A DNA stretch of 64,000 bases from Acidobacteriota bacterium (GTDB lineage: Bacteria; Acidobacteriota; Holophagae; Acanthopleuribacterales; Acanthopleuribacteraceae), in the NCBI GenBank assembly GCA_020637335.1, contig JACJWC010000004.1, forward strand, positions 1 through 64,000, written 5' to 3'. Positions within the stretch are counted from its first letter, which is position 1. Each line of letters starts with the position of its first letter. The translations under genes were made by a program, and so were the position numbers. Of this stretch, positions 60,227 to 64,000 are shown piece after piece. The notes beneath the pieces are model-generated. The model was not told the origin of the DNA. It worked only from the letters and a program-made list of their open reading frames with translations, and did no database searches.

Positions 60227-61528
60227 CTACGAATAGATATCTTCAAATTCCTTAGTATTCCAAGGGTGCCTAAAATGGGTATTCGGATTTCGCCAATCGG
60301 GACCATAGGTTTTTTGAAGATACTCAAATGGGGCAGCTGGAATTGGGCATGACATTTCAAAAAGGGGAACATTTAAGGTAGGAAATACGTCCACAAAGTT
60401 TAACGACTTTCTGTGGCTTGGAAAAAAAGATACAAGATCACCTTCTTTCAAACCAACAAATACATCAATTGATTTTTCACCCGGCTTTCTAACCCAACGA
60501 TGACTATAGTTTTGTCCCAAAACCTCGTAACCCAGAGGTTCCAAGAATTCCGCAATTTTTTTTAATGAGGAGGAAATCGAGTATCCTTCAGCACGATCAA
60601 AAGATACAATCAAGTCAATATCATCGTCGTGGGGAATAAAATCACCATGACGCACAAACCCGAGCACAAATCCAAAACCAAATGAGACATCTCCTGTTAA
60701 TTGAGTCAAATCATTATAAAGTTCGAGAGCCTTCCCGAGGTATCGCTTCTTCTGCTCAATTCCCCAAAATTTAAAGGGGTTTGTAATTCCATGGCCCGAC
60801 CAATTCCGCTTCATGGAATTGATGAAATACTTATTCATAGCCATCTGAATTTCATCTTCTTTTTCGGCAGATAATTTTAGGTTTTTCAGCATAGTCCTAG
60901 CTTGGTCAAAATTACCCAATAAAATCACCTTAACAAGAAGCGCGATTTCAAGGGCTATTTTCAGATTCCCAGGATCAAAACCCATAAGCTGGATTTTTCC
61001 AATTATGGTTGAATAAAATAAATCCAATCGATCTTTGTAATGGTATACCGATTGCCAGACTTCGCTTTCAGAAGACACCTCAATGACCATTGACCACGCT
61101 CGATAGGCCCAAACATCTTCCCGATTTCGAACTTTTATTTTTGAAATGGGTACGGGATCTTGAAAGAGGATTTTCACCCACGGATTTTTTTCCTGCTGAG
61201 TGTGAATGCCTAAGCCATTACGGCCTGAGACTAGCAATATTTTGTCATGTAAGGCCTTTTCTGATCCGGCTAAAACAGAAGAAACGTTTAACTCTGCCTC
61301 TGTGCTGATACGAATTTCCTGGCCATCCACACAAGAAAACACTTCAATTGACTGAAGGTGAAGACACGTTTCACCTTGTAATTGGAATCGAATTTCTTTT
61401 GCTTCAATCGCGGGCAAAGAAAACTCTAGAAAATGCTCTGGGTCAACCGATCCAAAGCCTAAATCTGGAAAAAGGTTGCGCCACACTTGATAGATTTCAC
61501 TCAATAATGAATCAAAATGCATCTTCAT
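60227..61528 (-). CDS. LicD-family transferase with discoidin-like N-terminal domain
   Basis: 433 residues. The C-terminal LicD/nucleotidyltransferase fold reads GFVRHGDFIPHDDDIDLIV (290-308, catalytic DDDID 301-305) and a later FRHPWNTKEFEDIY. LicD proteins transfer phosphocholine or other phospho-sugars to surface glycans. Residues about 30-165 resemble an F5/8-type (discoidin) carbohydrate-binding domain (VKILFQDPVPISKIKVRNRED with a late EVWQSVYHY strand). The sequence is AT-rich compared with most of the window, which suggests acquisition. It overlaps the methyltransferase gene by ATGA. Confidence 0.88.
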   Translation of the reverse strand: MKMHFDSLLSEIYQVWRNLFPDLGFGSVDPEHFLEFSLPAIEAKEIRFQLQGETCLHLQSIEVFSCVDGQEIRISTEAELNVSSVLAGSEKALHDKILLVSGRNGLGIHTQQEKNPWVKILFQDPVPISKIKVRNREDVWAYRAWSMVIEVSSESEVWQSVYHYKDRLDLFYSTIIGKIQLMGFDPGNLKIALEIALLVKVILLGNFDQARTMLKNLKLSAEKEDEIQMAMNKYFINSMKRNWSGHGITNPFKFWGIEQKKRYLGKALELYNDLTQLTGDVSFGFGFVLGFVRHGDFIPHDDDIDLIVSFDRAEGYSISSSLKKIAEFLEPLGYEVLGQNYSHRWVRKPGEKSIDVFVGLKEGDLVSFFPSHRKSLNFVDVFPTLNVPLFEMSCPIPAAPFEYLQKTYGPDWRNPNTHFRHPWNTKEFEDIYS

Positions 61529-62172
61529 TTTCTTATGATAAACCTGGCAATATGGGCATCATCAAGTCCTCGCTTAGCAAATCCAAAGCCTTCAACAAAA
61601 TAGGCAACATGAAGTCCAAGCTTTCCGATTTTTTGAAACAATTCAACCGGATCAACAAACCGCCGAAAATGGGTTTCTGTTGATTTTGGCAATGTGGCGT
61701 CTTTATGAGTACGGAATTCAAGTGCCAATATAGAATCTTTCTTTCCCAGCTGTTGAAAAAAAGAAATAAGTTGATCTTCGGCTTCATTGGTAATTGCATG
61801 CAAAAAGAAACGGGCATAAAAAGTGAGGTGTTTCGCACGGGTAAAAGGGGCAATTTCAAGCATGCGACTAGTTAAGGCCGAATCACAAATATTTCCCTGT
61901 AAAAACCATGCATTCAACTTTTCCTTCTCGGCCCTTTCTTTGCAGTTCTCAATAGCCGATATTGAGCCATCAATACCAATCACATCGTGCCCGTATTGTG
62001 CGAAGAAGAATGCATCCCGACCAGATCCACATCCTATATCTACAAGCACAGACGATTCAGGAATTTCCCCAATCAAAAAAGAAGCAAATTGGGAAGGAGG
62101 TAAAATTTTCGAAGATTCCTTTGAGCTATAATAACGATTCCAATACCCTAACACATCAGTTTTTTCTGCCAT
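61525..62172 (-). CDS. SAM-dependent methyltransferase (class I)
   Basis: 215 residues. The Rossmann-type SAM site reads VDIGCGSGRDAFFFA (near 44-58) with GHDVIGID after it. There are no obvious clues to the methyl acceptor; in this locus it may be a sugar or lipid-linked glycan. AGGG and the context set ATG at 62172. The ATGA junction couples it to the licD-type gene. The local composition is AT-rich. Confidence 0.9.
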   Translation of the reverse strand: MAEKTDVLGYWNRYYSSKESSKILPPSQFASFLIGEIPESSVLVDIGCGSGRDAFFFAQYGHDVIGIDGSISAIENCKERAEKEKLNAWFLQGNICDSALTSRMLEIAPFTRAKHLTFYARFFLHAITNEAEDQLISFFQQLGKKDSILALEFRTHKDATLPKSTETHFRRFVDPVELFQKIGKLGLHVAYFVEGFGFAKRGLDDAHIARFIIRK

Positions 62173-62192
62173 TCTATACCCTTTCAATTTGT

Positions 62193-64000
62193 TTAAGAAC
62201 CGTAAAGCGGGTGAATTGCTTCAGAAGCAAATGATGGATATTTTCGCCAATCATTAGTACCTGAAGTACATAAACCAAACTGCTCAAATAATTCTTGTAT
62301 ATAACCTGTTGCGATACGATTCATTTTTTTATCAACATGAACAATCCCATAAACGGCTTTTTGCATTTTAATTATTTCTAATATCATGTGTTCATTGTAA
62401 TTTGACAAAGTCACGCTATTTTGATGGCGTCTATGGGAATTATGCGCAATTGAATCAAAAAACATTTTCCCCTTACTTAAAACATGCATATATACAGCAT
62501 AGTCACCTGCAAATCTGAACCCCATAATAAAATCAAAGTTTTCCTCCAAGACGGCGTGCAATACACTTCTGCGAAACAGCACGGCACTCACATTTGGAAT
62601 GGTGTTTTTGACAGATAAACTTTCAACAAGCTCTTCCCTTCCTGCGCGAATGTATGAGGTTTGCCACTTTGTGCCATCGATATCCTCAACATATTTCCAG
62701 TAATTTTCCGCAAGAACCCCACCATTTTCATCGATTTGCTTGGATTCGCAATACGCCATAACCATTTCAGGATCCGTAAATTTTTCGACCAGCCGAGCTA
62801 AAAATTCTGGTGCGCATAAATCATCAGCTTCGGCGATCCACACCAAGTCGCCCTTGACCGCTTGTAGGCCTTTTAACCATTGCTTGAATACGGAGCCCGA
62901 ATTCCGCTCATTTTGGATGATTCGGAAATCATAGCCATTTTTTTGCTGTAACGCTTGTAAAACGCTAAGACTTTCATCGGTTGAACAATCGTCCAGAACC
63001 ACCACCTCAAAGGGCAAATAGGTCTGATCAAAGATGGATTTTAGTCTTTCTGGCAGGTATTGCGCATAGTTGTAATTGGGTACAATAACACTTACTGTTA
63101 ATGCGGGTTTTTGTGCCATTTTCAGCAGGTTTTGGAGGTAATCCTCCCAACCAAAATCCTGTTGAATGCGCCTGGGTCCTTCCTGTGCCCATTGGCGGTA
63201 GCGTTTCACGTCCTCGAAAACACGGGGAATTTGTTGCGCGAGCGCATCCTCGTCCAGATTGGGAATCGTTTCGCCACAGTTTTGTTGAATTAATTCTGCA
63301 CAGCCGGTCGCGCCCTCGAAAGCTAACACCGGAAGGCCATAACTCATGGCTTCGAGGACCACGGAAGGAAATGGATCCTCACGTGAGGTCAGGACAAAGA
63401 GGTCGGCGGCTAAGTAGAAATCTGCAACCTGGGCGTCACGGGGCAAGAGCACTACCCGATTGGAAAGTTGATGTTCTGCCAAGATTTTTTTGGCCCAAGA
63501 CAAGAGCGAAGGCTCTTCGCAGCCTAACCAAAGGAAATAAATATCGGAATGGTGTTTGCCCACCGAAATGGCCGTTCGAATAAAGATATCGAAGCCTTTT
63601 CGCTCATCAGCATAACCCACATTGAGAACCAATCGGCCATGGGCAGGTATATTAAAGCGTTGATAGATATCTGCTTTAATACTAGCTCGTGCTGCGATCT
63701 TTTGCACATTGACCTTTTTGTACAGGCCCTGGGGCATGATAACGGCTTTATTTTGGGCTTGGGGTGCCAATGCCAGGAAACCTGATTTCACCATTGGTGC
63801 AGCGAATACAACGTAATCGGCATAGTCGGCAATGGCCTGCACTTTAGATTCCAAACGATAGTTTTGAATGAGTTGGGGCAATTCATGTACCAATGAGACG
63901 ACTTTGAACCCAGCTTGTTTAAACAGGGGGACCAGGTGTCCACTGACCGTGGTGTTGCACAAAACACATTCGAAGCCCGTTGTTCGCCATTCCTGAAGGA
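62193..64000 (-). CDS. Two-domain glycosyltransferase (GT4 + GT2), 5' end beyond window
   Basis: The frame is open from the right edge to the stop at 62193, about 600 residues visible and the N-terminus missing. Residues near the edge read CNTTVSGHLVPLF and VVSLVHELPQLIQ, then a GT4 acceptor domain (LVLNVGYADERKG, EDPFPSVVLEAMSYGLPVLAF). A GT2 domain (VIVPNYNYAQYLPERLKSIFDQ, AEADDLCAPEFLARLVEKF) and a helical tail follow. Base composition falls sharply toward the C-terminal third, near 62.75 kb. It is the first gene visible in a minus-strand operon with the methyltransferase and licD. Confidence 0.9.
   Translation of the reverse strand, partial: LQEWRTTGFECVLCNTTVSGHLVPLFKQAGFKVVSLVHELPQLIQNYRLESKVQAIADYADYVVFAAPMVKSGFLALAPQAQNKAVIMPQGLYKKVNVQKIAARASIKADIYQRFNIPAHGRLVLNVGYADERKGFDIFIRTAISVGKHHSDIYFLWLGCEEPSLLSWAKKILAEHQLSNRVVLLPRDAQVADFYLAADLFVLTSREDPFPSVVLEAMSYGLPVLAFEGATGCAELIQQNCGETIPNLDEDALAQQIPRVFEDVKRYRQWAQEGPRRIQQDFGWEDYLQNLLKMAQKPALTVSVIVPNYNYAQYLPERLKSIFDQTYLPFEVVVLDDCSTDESLSVLQALQQKNGYDFRIIQNERNSGSVFKQWLKGLQAVKGDLVWIAEADDLCAPEFLARLVEKFTDPEMVMAYCESKQIDENGGVLAENYWKYVEDIDGTKWQTSYIRAGREELVESLSVKNTIPNVSAVLFRRSVLHAVLEENFDFIMGFRFAGDYAVYMHVLSKGKMFFDSIAHNSHRRHQNSVTLSNYNEHMILEIIKMQKAVYGIVHVDKKMNRIATGYIQELFEQFGLCTSGTNDWRKYPSFASEAIHPLYGS

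Noticed and set aside
1..64000. CRISPR arrays, insertion sequences, prophage genes, rRNA or tRNA genes
   Set aside because: No direct-repeat/spacer series, transposase or integrase other than the chromosomal Xer type, and no RNA gene pattern was seen on reading both strands. Weak or divergent tRNAs could be missed by eye.

Overview
The window is about 64 kb of a Gram-negative bacterial chromosome with roughly balanced base composition. Several features point to an acidobacterium, possibly the Holophagae/Acanthopleuribacter side of the phylum. These are a secreted protein of the VWFA-related type typical of Acidobacteria (41269-43362), an Oar-like TonB-dependent receptor with an N-terminal carboxypeptidase-regulatory domain, and lipoprotein hydrolases fused to TPR repeats. 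KdsC, LapA/LapB and a surface-glycan locus indicate an LPS-type envelope. The taxonomic call is inference; no rRNA or tRNA gene was seen. There is no phage, IS element, CRISPR array or plasmid function, so this is mostly chromosomal core with accessory islands.

Layout. 1-3.2 kb: a membrane-anchored EEP-fold phosphodiesterase cut by the left edge, a degenerate REC-GGDEF regulator and a HAF-repeat exported protein. 3.3-9.1 kb: dnaB; a small protein + birA + coaX operon; and an opposing tsaB/ltaE/exported-protein operon with ATGA overlaps and an apparently leaderless promoter. 9.1-14.0 kb: a large coiled-coil/propeller membrane protein, mdh and an aspartoacylase-like metallohydrolase. 14.1-17.1 kb: Xer recombinase, kdsC, lapA and lapB. 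17.1-21.8 kb: a secreted CX4CH cytochrome-like protein, a thioesterase, a FecR-type lipoprotein and an AGCS symporter. 21.8-26.5 kb: heat-shock block dnaK // dnaJ-hspR-sigma factor, with a HAIR-like operator over the dnaK promoter and a strong terminator after dnaK. 26.5-31.3 kb: a YcaQ-type glycosylase, an ABC-F ATPase and an MscS channel.

31.4-43.4 kb is the most distinctive block. It holds three paralogous lipoproteins of the alkaline-phosphatase/sulfatase superfamily, each with a TPR tail and each with Thr where sulfatases have Cys/Ser. They lie beside an Oar-like receptor and a VWFA-related protein, all on one strand.

43.4-57.8 kb: a DUF2071 protein, esterase, MFS transporter, HAD phosphatase, two very small proteins (one like a miniature flagellar rod protein), a FakA/FakB-type fusion coupled to plsY, rpsU, mnmA, fliW-csrA, a nucleoside-salvage module (nupC, purine nucleoside phosphorylase, cdd), a PNPOx-fold protein, an ODP di-iron protein with a Roadblock/LC7 partner, and a YdjM-like membrane protein. 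58.0-64.0 kb: a surface-glycan locus with two double-domain glycosyltransferases, a LicD-type transferase and a methyltransferase. Its 60.2-62.8 kb part is clearly AT-richer, which suggests acquisition.

Starts were moved from the longest open frame wherever a Shine-Dalgarno sequence, signal peptide or stop/start overlap supported a later codon; each such choice is noted.
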